This document shows, one piece after another, positions 36,308 through 46,997 of a stretch of 64,000 nt of DNA. Source of the DNA: Tridacna crocea. Its lineage: Eukaryota; Mollusca; Bivalvia; Cardiida; Cardiidae. The stretch is from positions 14,161,001 through 14,225,000 of the forward strand of contig OX031058.1 in assembly GCA_943736015.1 (NCBI GenBank). Direction: 5' to 3'. Under the pieces are notes generated by a model. The model had not been told where the DNA came from. It ran no database searches and was given only the letters and a program-made list of their open reading frames with translations. The first letter of the stretch is position 1, and the number at the start of each line of letters is the position of its first letter. Both the position numbers and the translations under genes were made by a program.

Positions 36308-37260
36308 TCCTACTGGTATTTTTTTCCTTTTTCATATAATGATATATTATTATCCTGCAAAGAAATTTCTCGCGATCTGATTGCATATTATGCCTTGAAC
36401 ATATATCTGATGTACACTGGCAAAACCAACGCGAGAGCAGTTTCCCTTTCGGGAGCCCCGTATGCATGACTACACTATCAACACAGCATCCAAAATGGCG
36501 GCGTCGATCAAGATTATGTGCCAAGCTGCACGTTTAAGCACATATTACCAAGGTTTCAATGACGTCAGGCCCGAATGACGTCAGTTTGCATTGAATAGGG
36601 GCACTCTTATGTCTTAAGGGAAATTATACTTTATCAGCGTACTCAGTTCTTTTTTTAAAAAAAGTAAAATTCATTGTACAAAGGTTGGAATGGTATAACT
36701 TTGCAGTAAAATAAATTCGTTATACGTGCAGGTGACACCCTTGGCCCGGGGCGACATGATTCACCATAGCCGTGAACAAGTTTCCTAGTCCCCTTCTACC
36801 TTACCGTATAACTTCATTATTATCAAAGAAAATTTTTTCGTGACCTGATTGGATGGTGTTCCCCGAAATATTATGTTCAGTGGCAAAACCAACGTAAAAG
36901 CAATTTACCTTTCTGAAGCCCCGTATACTATGACAACTCTTTCAACATAGCATCCAAAATGGCGTCGTTGATCAAGATTTAGATCTACATCAAGATTACA
37001 CACCAAAATGCACGTGTTACCAATGTTTCAGTGACGTCAGTTCCCACTTACGTAAGATTTCATTGATTTGGGGCACTCTGAAGGAAAATTCTTCTTCAGC
37101 GTACCTAAAATTTGAAAAAAAAAGGTAAAATTTGCTTAACTCGCATTGGAATGGTAAAGCTTTGCAGTATAATAAATGCGTTTTACAGTCATGGGGCAGG
37201 GGACTTGAAAACTTGGTCACGGTCGCGGTGAATAATGTTCCTGTAAAAGTAGGTTGTTAA
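36308..37260. repeat. Tandem duplication of a roughly 480-bp unit
   Basis: Unit 1 (about 36308-36800) and unit 2 (about 36830-37260) share, in order, TGGCAAAACCAACG, GAAGCCCCGTAT, ACATAGCATCCAAAATGGCG (unit 1 ACACAGCATCCAAAATGG), GATCAAGATT, GACGTCAG, GGGGCACTCT, TCAGCGTAC, TTGGAATGGTA and TAAATKCGTTWTAC. Both end in half of the palindromic element known from 11265-11395, but in opposite orientation. Identity is roughly 70-75% by eye, so the duplication is not recent. No ORF crosses it. Confidence 0.75.
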
Positions 37261-38386
37261 ACAAGCGGAATGATTAAAAAAACTGAAATTGTTTGACTGG
37301 CATGTGTGAAAATAACATTTCCAAGCAAAGAATCTCGCGTCTACATATAATGATAATTCTAACCAAATAATAATTGCAAGATAATAACATAAACATGCAA
37401 GACATTTTAAAGGAAATAAACTATAAGAAACAAAATGCATATTCTTTACTGTTATATCACTCTACTATACGGTCATGTGACCTTTATCGTTCTGTGTGTA
37501 AAAGATTCTGTGAACATTGTTGGAAAAGAAGGAAAGGCAAATAATCAGCAATTTCTCTCCTTCCAGCGGTAGTTTTTACCCTTTTATCTGACGAGTACGT
37601 TAATTTTTGTCAATTTACATTCCACGGACCGCTAGTAAGCCTTCGTTTTCAAGAACTACCTTTTTTTTTTTTTTTTTTCAGCTCTAATTGTTAAGTAATG
37701 CATTGTTTTCGTAAAAGTATCTTGAGCCCAAAACCTATTCCCATCCCTTCCTCAGGCAGTGAAGGGTAGATTAAAAAACCACACACACACCACAGTACCT
37801 CAGAGCAATTTAATAATCGCATCTCTTTCTTGAACACACTTACAGTAGATGTTTTCTGCAAAATTCTAGTTATCTGTGGATATTAACGCGAATTCGTGTT
37901 TGATTTTTTTTTAACTATAAACATTGCGATAAAAAGAGACATCAAGTTGTGTGTGTGTTTTTTTTTTTTTTTCGCGATTTCTCCTCATGCTACAATATCG
38001 TTAAGTATCGTCAACAGGAAAGAAGAACGTCTACAACGAAATTCGTCCACAGGGGTCGTAAGTTCATCATTGTAATCCATTCGATCGATGACAAAAAAGA
38101 AACGCGTAAAAAATGGGAGAGGTGCTACTTGTCGATCTCATAAAGAAGGGCGTTGCTGTTTAATGCGCTTGCACAGAGGCACGGCACTTTAAAGGATAGA
38201 GTTTTGCTGTTGTGTTATGAAATTGATGCATACAGGTATGTATTAATAACTTGATTTCGGAATATTCCAATTTATCTTTCACTTATACATGTTATAGTCA
38301 AAATGAGAATTGTGAGCGCCATTAAAACCTTGCGCTGTAACCTTGTTACACCCAATGCTTTTTAACCCCTTCACACTGTCGAACAT
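37261..38386. other. Intergenic stretch with T runs
   Basis: Contains the core of a decayed MITE (next entry), an 18-T run at 37661-37678 and another T run near 37959. No gene recognised. Confidence 0.4.
37505..37595. repeat. Core of a decayed TTAA-type MITE
   Basis: GAACATTGTTGGAAAAGAAGG and AATTTCTCTCCTTCCAG are the palindrome arms; the ends are lost. Confidence 0.4.
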
Positions 38387-38483
38387 GTCATATACAAAAA
38401 TCAGCATTTAGTTAATCATATTTGATTCCCTTATATTGTGTTATATACTCAACAGCAAAAAAAAAACAGCATATTTTAGAGAA
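38387..38483. repeat. Direct repeat shared with 44348-44441
   Basis: ATCAGCATTTAGTTAAT.ATA and TACTCAACAGCAAAA recur in the same order at 44348-44441. The right part overlaps the left terminus of the Tc1 element. The left part is flank, so the second site is a copy of the insertion border and not just another transposon end. Confidence 0.65.
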
Positions 38484-39911
38484 TGGTTACGCGCTTCTCG
38501 TAATAATGCGTTGCTTCAAATGAAAAAAATTCTACTGTGAAGCTATATATTATTGAACAGAAACATCAACCCAATCATGTCACCGTCAAAATGGCCTAAT
38601 ATTCACATGCAGTTCAGGTACATATTACTAAACCGCACACGTTGTCACCAGTAAAATTTAGACTCCGAAGTAAAAACACTACTATCAGGAAACGCGTTGA
38701 TGACGTCAGATATGGTTCTAGGAAGAGACCAGATTGATGCAGTGTTTGGCTGGAAAGACAAAAAATCAAGTTGCAGCGTATTTCGGGGCCCATCAATAGA
38801 CTACACATCGGCTTCTTCATGGTCACCGAAGAACAGCCACATTTGCAGACCGGCCGCGTGTCACGACAGAAAGGCATAGAATACGTTCAACTCATCTCAG
38901 AAACCGTTTTACGACTGCTGCTGAGACCACAAGAGAAACAGATCGACAGCGTACGAAAGTCCTTGTGGACCCTGTACAAAGGCGTTTACGTTTAGTTGGG
39001 CTACACTGTAGACACCCATACGTCGGACAACCTTTGACGTAACGGTATCACCAAGGTCTTTCTGACTGGGCACGACTTCGTCTAAGAACGCAAACGCTTT
39101 AGGGGTGGCAATCGTTATTAACGGATAAATCGAATCACGTTGACATCTGTGACAGACGTCGGAACGTCTATCAACGAGTTGTTCGACGCTTGTAACTATC
39201 AGATGGACCTTTTTGAAGAACATTCACCATGACCTAGGATGCAGTTATACCCTTTGTCTTCACTGATGGTGGCCAAGGCGTCAGGACACAGCGTAATGAA
39301 AGACATCTTCGCTACTTTCACGAAGTACTTTGCCCTGTTGTCTTGCCATATCTAACGGCTCATCCTGTTGTGGTTCTTCATCTGGACCACACCACAACAG
39401 ACACTGCACGTTAAACCGTACACTTTTCGCAAGACCAACGGCACGGTGTTACTATGATTGGCTTACTCTCCAGAAATGAGCCCAATAGAACATATACATG
39501 TACATGTATCTGATATCTGGAGAAGAAAATACAGTAAAGATAATGTCACGCCGTTCTTTAATTGCATAATTCCCATCAGCAGGAATGGAATGCACTATCT
39601 TTGCATTACATCAGAAGGCTAAATGGATCATTGAGGCGACGTTGCACTGCTGTTCTGCGGACCAATGGTGGGCATACGAGGTATTAAAGAAGAAAATTTA
39701 CTTTACGAAACATCAGTTGTGATAGTGCCTTATTTTGGAGATCTATGAGTTAACCAAAAATGAATGGACGTAATGGAGAGTGTTATTTTCCCAAAATTTT
39801 TAGTAAAAAATATAGGAAACTTAAAATTATACTAATGTACTATTGAATTTTCTTACAATGAACAATAAAACTTTATTGAGAAAAAATGTGCGTTTCTTTT
39901 GCTGTTGGGTA
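38446..39911 (+). mobile_element. Tc1/mariner-type transposon, inactive
   Basis: Terminal inverted repeats TACTCAACAGCAAAA (38446) and its inverse TTTTGCTGTTGGGTA (ending 39911), each flanked by TA, the expected target duplication. Plus-strand reading across frames gives the transposase: the HTH region RIRSTHLRNRFTTAAETT near 38880; LVGLHCRHPYVGQPLT near 38995; HQGLSDWARLRLRTQT near 39045; a DRRRNVYQRVV region near 39150; a ...TDGGQGVRTQR / YFHEVLCPVVLPYLTAHP region near 39270-39360 ending in LDH..TTDTAR; and a damaged SPDLNPIEH block near 39480. Stops and frameshifts are numerous. The order of blocks is that of Tc1 transposases of about 340 residues. It sits 66 bp from the ATG of gene copy B. 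Confidence 0.8.
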
Positions 39912-39977
39912 TATCAGGCATTTTCATGATCCATCTTCCATTCCAGGTCATCCTGTCGTTCAGAATATACGAGTACA

Positions 39978-40498
39978 ATGATCACGAGCTTTGTAAAAGG
40001 CTGGTATACTGCAAGTTGCATATGGTTGATCCTGCTCCTGCAGAGCTCCTCCTGTAGTGACCTAGATCTATGGCAGGAATATTGCCCATATAAGGATTTT
40101 TGCACACGTAGAGGTCTGATAAAACTGAACGCTTCAGTAAACAATCAACAGTCTTGTTGTTCAAGCTGCTCTTGCGAAGACGATTGCTCGTTATTTAGAG
40201 ACTGCTGCCCAGATGTCCCTCAAGAAAAGCAACTTCACCTGCGGCAGGCGTCATGTGACTTACTCATTGTGAAAAATAATTACTCGGCGAATTACATCGG
40301 AGGTACAACACGATATCACGTGATTGATTTCTGTCCTGATTCCTACACAGACAGCAATAAATTCGTCCAAGACCAATGCTCAGAAAGATTCAGAGAGGGC
40401 ACCGAATTGTCTGACGTCGTCGTGGTCTCCGATGCTAGAAACAGAATATACAAAAATAAATATTGCGCAATGTGTCATGGTATCATGGACGTTGTTAG
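39978..40498 (+). CDS. Cysteine-rich ectodomain gene, copy B, first coding exon
   Basis: Begins at an ATG and ends at the donor AG|GTAAGC (GT at 40499). Residues 1-26 are a signal peptide (CIWLILLLQSSSCS core). The somatomedin-B-like block is CCSSCSCEDDCSLFRDCCPD at about residues 60-79; then a QASCDLLIV segment, DFCPD, DQCSERF and KYCAMCHG. Every cysteine of copy A (18046-18568) that can be aligned is kept, and most differences are at surface-type positions, suggesting selection on both copies. An acceptor-like CCTGTCGTTCAG stands about 15 bases before the ATG, as in copy A, so translation probably starts in the second exon. The phase (two bases of a codon left over) fits the exon at 46292. 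Confidence 0.8.
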
Positions 40499-40569
40499 GT
40501 AAGCAGTGCCTTTTTGGACATTTTTTTTTATGCATAAATTTCAAACTGTTCCAATTTTATTGAACAAAA

Positions 40570-40789
40570 GTAACCCTTTCCCAAAGGGCAAATTTTGGAC
40601 CAGACCAAACTGAAAGCATTTTGCAGATGACAAATTAACAGTTGCTAAAAAGATTATTTTTCTATATGATAGGGAAGAAAACATTGCGGGAAAAGGAGAA
40701 AATGCTGGTTTTCTCCTTTTCCCACAATGTTTTCAAAGGGCTTCTATTCCTGACCCGTAAAAACCAGTGATTGTTTGGGAAAGGGTTAA
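40570..40789. repeat. TTAA-type palindromic MITE, best-preserved copy
   Basis: 220 bp; ends TAACCCTTTCCCAAA and TTTGGGAAAGGGTTAA. The central palindrome AACATTGCGGGAAAAGGAGA / TCTCCTTTTCCCACAATGTT has a small loop containing GCTGG. Short TIRs, TTAA at the ends and no ORF fit a piggyBac-like MITE, an inference from the target preference and CCC start. Confidence 0.8.
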
Positions 40790-40958
40790 GTCAATAAATA
40801 TTCGAACAAATTACCTAGTCCCAGGGTATTCGAGCTTCCGAAGTTTGACATTATTTGTTTTTTACAATCGATTTGAAAGTTTCATCACAGTTATATCATA
40901 AAGTATTAAGTTAAACCATTGATCCAAGACGGACCCATGATAAAATGTACTTATCAAG

Positions 40959-41164
40959 TGTTACGGGAGACCAATCCCTCATGCATGGCACTGTCCCGAT
41001 TTAAATACAATACCTAACTACTGCGTTGGGGAGATATCTGTTTGGCTCACTGGTTAAGGTATTGACCTTTCGTCCGGGAGTTCTGGGGTTCGAATCCCGC
41101 TCGGTCCCTTATTTCTGCCGTGCATTTATTCATTTGTTTCTTTGTTACGGACTTTGTTCGTAAG
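40959..41164 (+). repeat. tRNA-derived SINE, copy 3
   Basis: Plus-strand unit TGTTACGGGAGACC to GACTTTGTTCGTAAG with A box TGGCTCACTGGTTAAGG and B box GGGTTCGAATCCC. About 12-15% diverged from copies 1 and 2 by eye. It lies in intron 1 of gene copy B in the sense orientation, as copies 1 and 2 do in gene copy A, but at the other end of the intron, so the insertions are independent. Confidence 0.85.
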
Positions 41165-41933
41165 ACAAGCCTCATTAACTTGTTTTCTATATAATATGTG
41201 CAAGTTACGTAATTCAGATTTCAATAAGATACAAAAATAATGTTTGTTATTATTATCGAAAATGATTCAACTTACAATAAATAGCTTGACATATATGGCG
41301 TTGTGAAAAATACACAAGCTAGGCCTCTTTTCGGGATTCATTTGATTTTCCATATTTCTAATAGCTATTCTTTCGACAGAAGGAAAATAAACTTTTTAAT
41401 GTTTGCCGTCCCTGATACTGTATTTTTATCGTCTAGTGTAACATCGGGTTTCATGGATATTTAGAGTGCATTGATCGCTCATTCTCAGCAATTTCCCGAA
41501 AAAAGAAAAACATGTCGCAGGCCTCTACATTGAATTTAAAGAGTAATTACGTTGTATGACTGACAATAATGCAGCAGGAAGTGTATTCTGTTAAGTGTAA
41601 ACACTTAAAAACCCAGTTCTACTGTAATGCAGCATAATATGTGAGTTCAAAGACGCAAAATGATGCCTACGTTACGCTGCCAGAAATTCTAATCTATTTC
41701 ATGTAATAGATAATCAGATATTCTATTTTCACTGCCTGAAGATCACTCAAAACATACTTTGATCATGTATAGATTTCAACCATATCCTTCGAATATAACT
41801 GGATTGCGCAGTGTCTACCTGTATCAAGGAGAACGGCTATAAAAATTAGCAATATCAACGTTACATACCATAAAGCATTTATTTACCTGTTAACACATCA
41901 ACATGTTTAATGCAATGCTTTCAACCCTGCGTA
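41165..41933. other. Intronic sequence of gene copy B, nothing recognised
   Basis: No ORF with a domain, RNA gene or known repeat was seen. Confidence 0.4.
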
Positions 41934-42574
41934 TCTAGCACGGTGAGGAAACTACATAGACGGAGCCATTGGCTCTGTTAAGGAAATCTTGTGTGGGTTT
42001 TTCCGGTCACGTGCTGCGCCGTCAATATCGGCTGTTTCGGTAGACACGAAAACGTAAGTCTCCCATTTATTGTCAAAATTTGATTTTATACTGAACACTA
42101 GCGAGAAAAGTGGAATTGTATGAGGGACCTATGACTTTCAACTTACTTCCTTGTCCGTTGCGAGTTCCAAGTCGGCGCGGTTTTGTCTGAAACACTTTTG
42201 CCGTGAGCCACGGTGAGGTAAACAAAGGTCATTTTCTATAATGACCACAGGCTTTCTATTGCTCTTTCTGCATAAAAATTACTTATCTAAATGTTTACAC
42301 CGTCCGAATGTATGAATTTTGATTATCTAATCCTTCCCCACTCACGAAAAACAAAATTTGAATCAAAATAAAAAAAAAATGAGAAAAAATAAACAATGGC
42401 TCCGTCCATATCGGCCGGCTCTGTCTATATCGGCTGGCTCCGCTGTATGAGGGCGAGTTTTAGAAGCGATAGGTTTTTTTCGCTATTGGGTTTACCAGTC
42501 AAAAGTTAGATTTTTTGAAAGTTATTTTTGGAATGGTGATGCTTTTCTCGAACCATCTATCATTTCAAAAAGGG

Positions 42575-42760
42575 CGGTCACGTGGTTGAGTGGTTAAAGT
42601 GGTTGACTTCAGTGCTCTTGATCATTCGACCATATCACCCTGTGGGTACAGGGCACTCTCGGACAACGTGGACAAGCCAAGTTCTGCTTGCGGGTGTGTC
42701 GGGTGTTTTTCCCGGGATACTCCCGGGGTACTCCCGTTTCCTCCCACTTACCGATCCATT
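42575..42760 (+). repeat. tRNA-derived SINE, different family
   Basis: A box TGGTTGAGTGGTTAAAGTGG near 42582. The B-box position has GTGGGTACAGGGCAC, a decayed GGTTCGAATCC. A CCCGGGATACTCCCGGGGTA and CTCCCGTTTCCTCCCAC tail typical of invertebrate tRNA-SINEs follows. It is inserted in the loop of the foldback element. Confidence 0.6.
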
Positions 42761-42869
42761 CGTCTCAATACCAGTTTAACAGCTTGGGGGACGCAAAACT
42801 GAATAAAACCAATATTTGAGAATAACCTTTGTAAAAGTTTTGCAGGTATGTCTGAAGTTGACACTCCAG

Positions 42870-43290
42870 ACTTGAGTACTTACTTTTAGCTTGACTGCAC
42901 GAAGTGTGAAGAGCTATTGTAGTCACCTCCGCGTTCCCGTGCGCGTCTGCGCTCCCGTCACACTGATGTATAGTTTTTTATAAGTCCACATCATGGCAAC
43001 AACTTATCATAGAGGGTCCAAACTTGGACCATAGTTACTCAGTAGGGTTGGCTTTCATTCCATGACATGGGCCCCTGGGTCCTTGTCCGGGGGATGGGGC
43101 TAGGGGTTAAAATCTAGAACACCTTAGAAAATTGACTGTGGTATAGTTTTCTATAAGTCCAGATCTTGGCTACTACTTATCATAGATTCATTCCATGACA
43201 TGGGCCCCTGCATCCTTGCCCTGGGGTGGGGGTGGGGCTTAGGGCTAAAATCTAGAATATCTTCATTGTTTTTTATTTGTGCCTTATACC
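42870..43290 (+). repeat. Short tandem-core element fragment, fourth family
   Basis: TTTAGCTTGACTGCACGAAG-type start with a GTTCCCGTGCGCGTCTGCG stretch. Two units (about 42968-43095 and 43141-43260) share ATAGTTTT.TATAAGTCCA, ACTTATCATAGA and TTCCATGACATGGGCCCCTG. Confidence 0.55.
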
Positions 43291-43883
43291 ATCAAGGCCA
43301 TGAGATATATGAGTGTGTGTATGAGTTTTGTTTCAATTGTGCATATACGTCGCTTCTAAAACTCACCCTCATACAGCGGAGCCAGCCGATATAGACAGAG
43401 CCGGCCGATATGGACGGAGCCATTGTTTATTTTTTCTCAATTTTTTTTTATTTTGATTCAAATTTTGTTTTTCGTGAGTGGGGAAGGATTAGATAATCAC
43501 TTCATACATTCGGACGGTGTAAACATTTAGATAAGTAATATTTATGCAGAAAGAGCAATAGAAAGCCTGTGGTCATTATAGAAAATGACCTTTGTTTACC
43601 TCGCCGTGGCTCACGGCAAAAGTGTTTCAGACAAAACCGCACCGACTTGGAACTCCCTACGGACAAGGAAGTAAGTTGAAAGTCATGGGCCCCTCATACA
43701 ATTCCCCTTTTCTCGCTAGTGTTCAGTATAAAATCAAATTTTGACAATAAATGGAAAACTTACGTTTTCGTGTCCATCGAAACAGCCGATATTGACGGCG
43801 CCGCACGTGACCGGAAAAACCCACACAAGATTTCCTTAACAGAGCCAATGGCTCCGTCTATGTAGTTTCCTCACCGTGTCTAG

Positions 43884-46291
43884 GCTACTATTGAATAAAA
43901 TAGATTTTGAACAAAAACTACGGCCTATTCATATACTGATGAAAATACCAGCGTTACTGATACCTACTTTACCGAGACAGCGGGTGAGAAACTTCTGACA
44001 TCATTTTGTTTTCGTTTATTCGTTTGATTTGTAGTATTCATTTGTAAAACTGTATGTTGGCTATACTTGCAAGTGTAAAGCCTACTTAGTTTGGAGTGAG
44101 TTTTTTTTTCAGCTGTTACTTTATCACGGGTGTAAGACACTGGTCTATTCTATTAATCTGATAGGTTTAAATCATAGTACTATTTGATTACTTTTGAATT
44201 GTTAAATGCTTTTGAATATGTCGATTTCGCCATCACTAGAATGTGACGTGGCCTATAAAACAGAATACCTACGTAACTGGTAGGTCACGTTGGTATTAAC
44301 AAATTTTACTTCATATTGTAAGTTCAAATTTTGTAAATTCTTTAATTGTCATACAGAGAAATCAGCATTTAGTTAATTATATTTGATTCCCTTATATTGT
44401 ATAAAATACTCAACAGCAAAAAAGCAACATATTTTAGAGAAAGCATATTTCGGGTAAAAATTGGGTTTAATTTATCACATGGTATTTGTATTTGATAAAT
44501 CACCTAACTTAAACTGGATTTTGTGAAGGCATTAGATATGAAATGTCTCTTAAAACCTAGAGCTAAGGACAGGGTTTTTTTTAAAGAAATCTTTGTTATA
44601 CATCTGCAACTATTGATTGCGTGTACCTTTGGGGAAGAATCATTTTTTCACAGTATGCATATCACCATCGAAGTAAAAGATACAAACTAAATTTGCTGTT
44701 ACAAACAGTGAGGTAGTTATTGCTTGTGTTTATTTGATGTATGCTTCTCTGGTTTCGATGGGAACAGAAGGGGGTGACATTTATACAGGACTATCAAGGA
44801 TTCAACAAAGATAAACTGAGCAACTAATTATATTTACAAAACTATGGGGGTAGGAAATATTTAATTCTAGCACCTAGAAACGCAAAGACAATTAGACATG
44901 AGAAAATATAATTGGTGGCTGAAGACAGGTGGTTGAAAGTAAGAGTTGCAAAGGAACTATAGTGATATTTATTCTAAATTCAAATTATGCGTTAGAGAAT
45001 AAATCTAAGATAAAGGCAAGTAATTTCAGAGAATCAAGAGTGGATACTCTTAAGATGATAACAGGAGCATAAAATAGCAGGAAGCAAAGTAAAACATGGG
45101 TTGGACCACCTAAATTTGACTCGCGGGGAAAATTCCCGGATAGTATATATTACGTTACCTTAGCTAACCATGCTTTACAGTGTCTATATGTTGGAAATCA
45201 ATACCCAAAGATACAAGAACATTTATTTCTGTGTGAAAATCTTTAGCAAGTACAATTTGCAAAATACAATATCAAAATTGCAAAGCCTTCAGCTCCTGAG
45301 ATAATAAACCCTACAAATATTCACTCTGAAAGCAAACCTTAAATTTTGCACTGTAATTTCGTTGAATTATAGAATTCCCAATTTTTAGATTGAGAAATGT
45401 CAGATTATTGTTGAGTTTTGTCATTTCGGTTCGATATGCATTCTGTTTATTCGTTCTGGACATTTATTTGACTAATAGGGTCTTCATACAAGAACTGGAA
45501 ACATTATCCATAGAATTTGATGCTTACGTTACCATTTCTATGGGTTAGTTTAATTATCTGCTAGTAGAGCCAAATTAGATGATATTTCATTTCATGTTCA
45601 ATTTAGTTGTATTTGCCTTGTTTCCTGGTATACAAAAGTGTTAAGGGATCTTCTTTACCACCAACAACAGTTGAACAGAATGTGAAGCTCACTATCCCTG
45701 CATGTGAATAAAAACTACTTTTGAACATTGTGACCAGTCTGTCAGGGCATATACAAGTAATTTCCAATTATCAAAAGGTCGATATAAATAATGTTGGAGC
45801 TATTTTAGTAATTTATGTAAACTTGAATATCTCAGAAGACATTTATTTGATTCTTTCCCTTACAACAAATTTAAACACTCCCAAGAGTAACGTAGAAAGC
45901 AGTCAGTTTGAACCGTGTCATGTCTATTTTGTATATTATGGCCCGAGATTGTTTGATGCAGCACAGCTTCTGCTAATTTAAGCTGAGATGATAGCTTCAT
46001 AATATACAATTATCAGAAATCAGCTTTTCTCATGTTGACCTTTGACCAAATATGAAATCCAAAAAGTTCCTTATTACTGAGAAATGAGCGTGATATCAAT
46101 TATCTTTATTTCCATGTGTATTCGTACATTGTACGTTATTCTTTTACTTCAGGTATAGTCTGCTAATTCTGTAAGTAGTTAACGCAAAAAATTCCATTTC
46201 GCACCTTGCCGATGGATGGATGGATGAATTCACCCATCGATCATTCAACTTTCACTCACAATCGATGTTCACTATTTCTTCCTTATTTCAG
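43884..46291. other. Remainder of intron 1 of gene copy B
   Basis: AT-rich. Only the short repeat 44348-44441 (see 38387-38483) was recognised. The 86-codon frame at 45721-45981 has no domain or splice context. Confidence 0.45.
44348..44441. repeat. Second copy of the Tc1 left border
   Basis: Matches 38387-38483 including flanking sequence and the first 35 bases of the Tc1 terminus, but no transposon follows. Confidence 0.65.
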
Positions 46292-46512
46292 CTGGAAACT
46301 ACGCCTTACCTCCTGCTCTCCAAATAAACTTAGCGGAATGGGACGTTCAAATTTTATGACGATTCTTCTACAAGAGTGTGTGCTCGAGTCGGTACCACCA
46401 CAAAATGTCATGGAGTCGATAGGCTTTGCAAGGTTATGTGGTAAAAGTCTGTCCAAGCCATGTAACAGCCCTCCTTCAGTCCATATATCTGATATTTGTG
46501 CCAACGGACCTT
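46292..46512 (+). CDS. Cysteine-rich ectodomain gene, copy B, exon 2
   Basis: Bounded by acceptor CTTATTTCAG and donor GTAAGT at 46513. The first base completes the serine codon opened by exon 1. The peptide starts SWKLRLTSC, contains LLQECVLESVPPQNVM, then ARLCGKSL, and ends SDICANGPC with one base left over. Alignment with 9062-9291 of copy A keeps W-K-L-R, the L-x-E-C, V-P-P, R-L-C-G and I-C-A-N-G-P-C signatures. The identical boundaries and phases on both strands support real exons. Divergence is greater here than in exon 1. Confidence 0.75.
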
Positions 46513-46875
46513 GTAAGTAATTTATAAAGAGCATACTCGTTGTCAAGAGAGAGTACATGTGCTGACATTCTGTAGTTTAACCTGTAAAGGGCACTTACAT
46601 GTAGGTTCATTAAATCTTAAGTACGCTACGCTTAAGTCAGCCTGTCCCCTATCCTTCCCCTTTCCTTGGTCAATGTAGGACCCCATCAGTCTCCGCTAGC
46701 TCACGGTGATACGACTCAACAGCTATTTACCGTTTGCATAGTTTTCCATACCTACTTACTGAGGGGTCATACACTATTCTAATCTTAGTCAGTTCGATTT
46801 CTATTGCAAGACGCTGGTTGGCTCGCTCGCTTTATATAACTCCACTCTTCTTTTGTGCCTGGCATCGAATTTCAG

Positions 46876-46997
46876 GTTCCTGCAATCAAGTAGCAATCAC
46901 TGAATTTTCCCCGTATAATCCAGCTCACAATAAAAATTATCGAGGAATCGTCTTCACAAAAAAGCAAAACTTATTCTCCAGAATCGTGTCAACCTAA
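46876..46997 (+). CDS. Cysteine-rich ectodomain gene, copy B, possible exon 3 with stop
   Basis: After the acceptor GAATTTCAG at 46867-46875, the first two bases complete a TGT codon begun by exon 2, and the frame runs SCNQVAITEFSPYNPAHN onwards to TAA at 46995-46997. The phase match and new cysteines support it. It is not confirmed, since no homologous exon was found next to copy A. If correct, the protein is about 290 residues, secreted, without membrane helices. Otherwise an unseen donor lies before the stop, or the copy is truncated. Confidence 0.4.

Larger units (their letters stand above)
41939..43878. mobile_element. Large foldback transposon with 530-bp arms and 5-bp target duplication
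   Basis: The left arm 41939-42469 and right arm 43350-43878 are inverted copies of about 530 bp with few differences. Examples are CACGGTGAGGAAACTACATA at the left terminus and its inverse TATGTAGTTTCCTCACCGTG at the right, and CCGTCCATATCGGCCGGCTC with its inverse. TCTAG directly flanks both ends (41934-41938 and 43879-43883). The 880-bp loop has no transposase but holds a SINE (42575-42760) and a tandem repeat fragment. The 5-bp target duplication and a CACGGTG start, near the CACWATG/CACAGTG-type start of Transib elements, make that superfamily a candidate; this is inference. Confidence 0.8.

Noticed and set aside
38909-39223. 104-codon minus-strand frame
   Set aside because: It is antisense to the Tc1 transposase region, whose motifs read on the plus strand.
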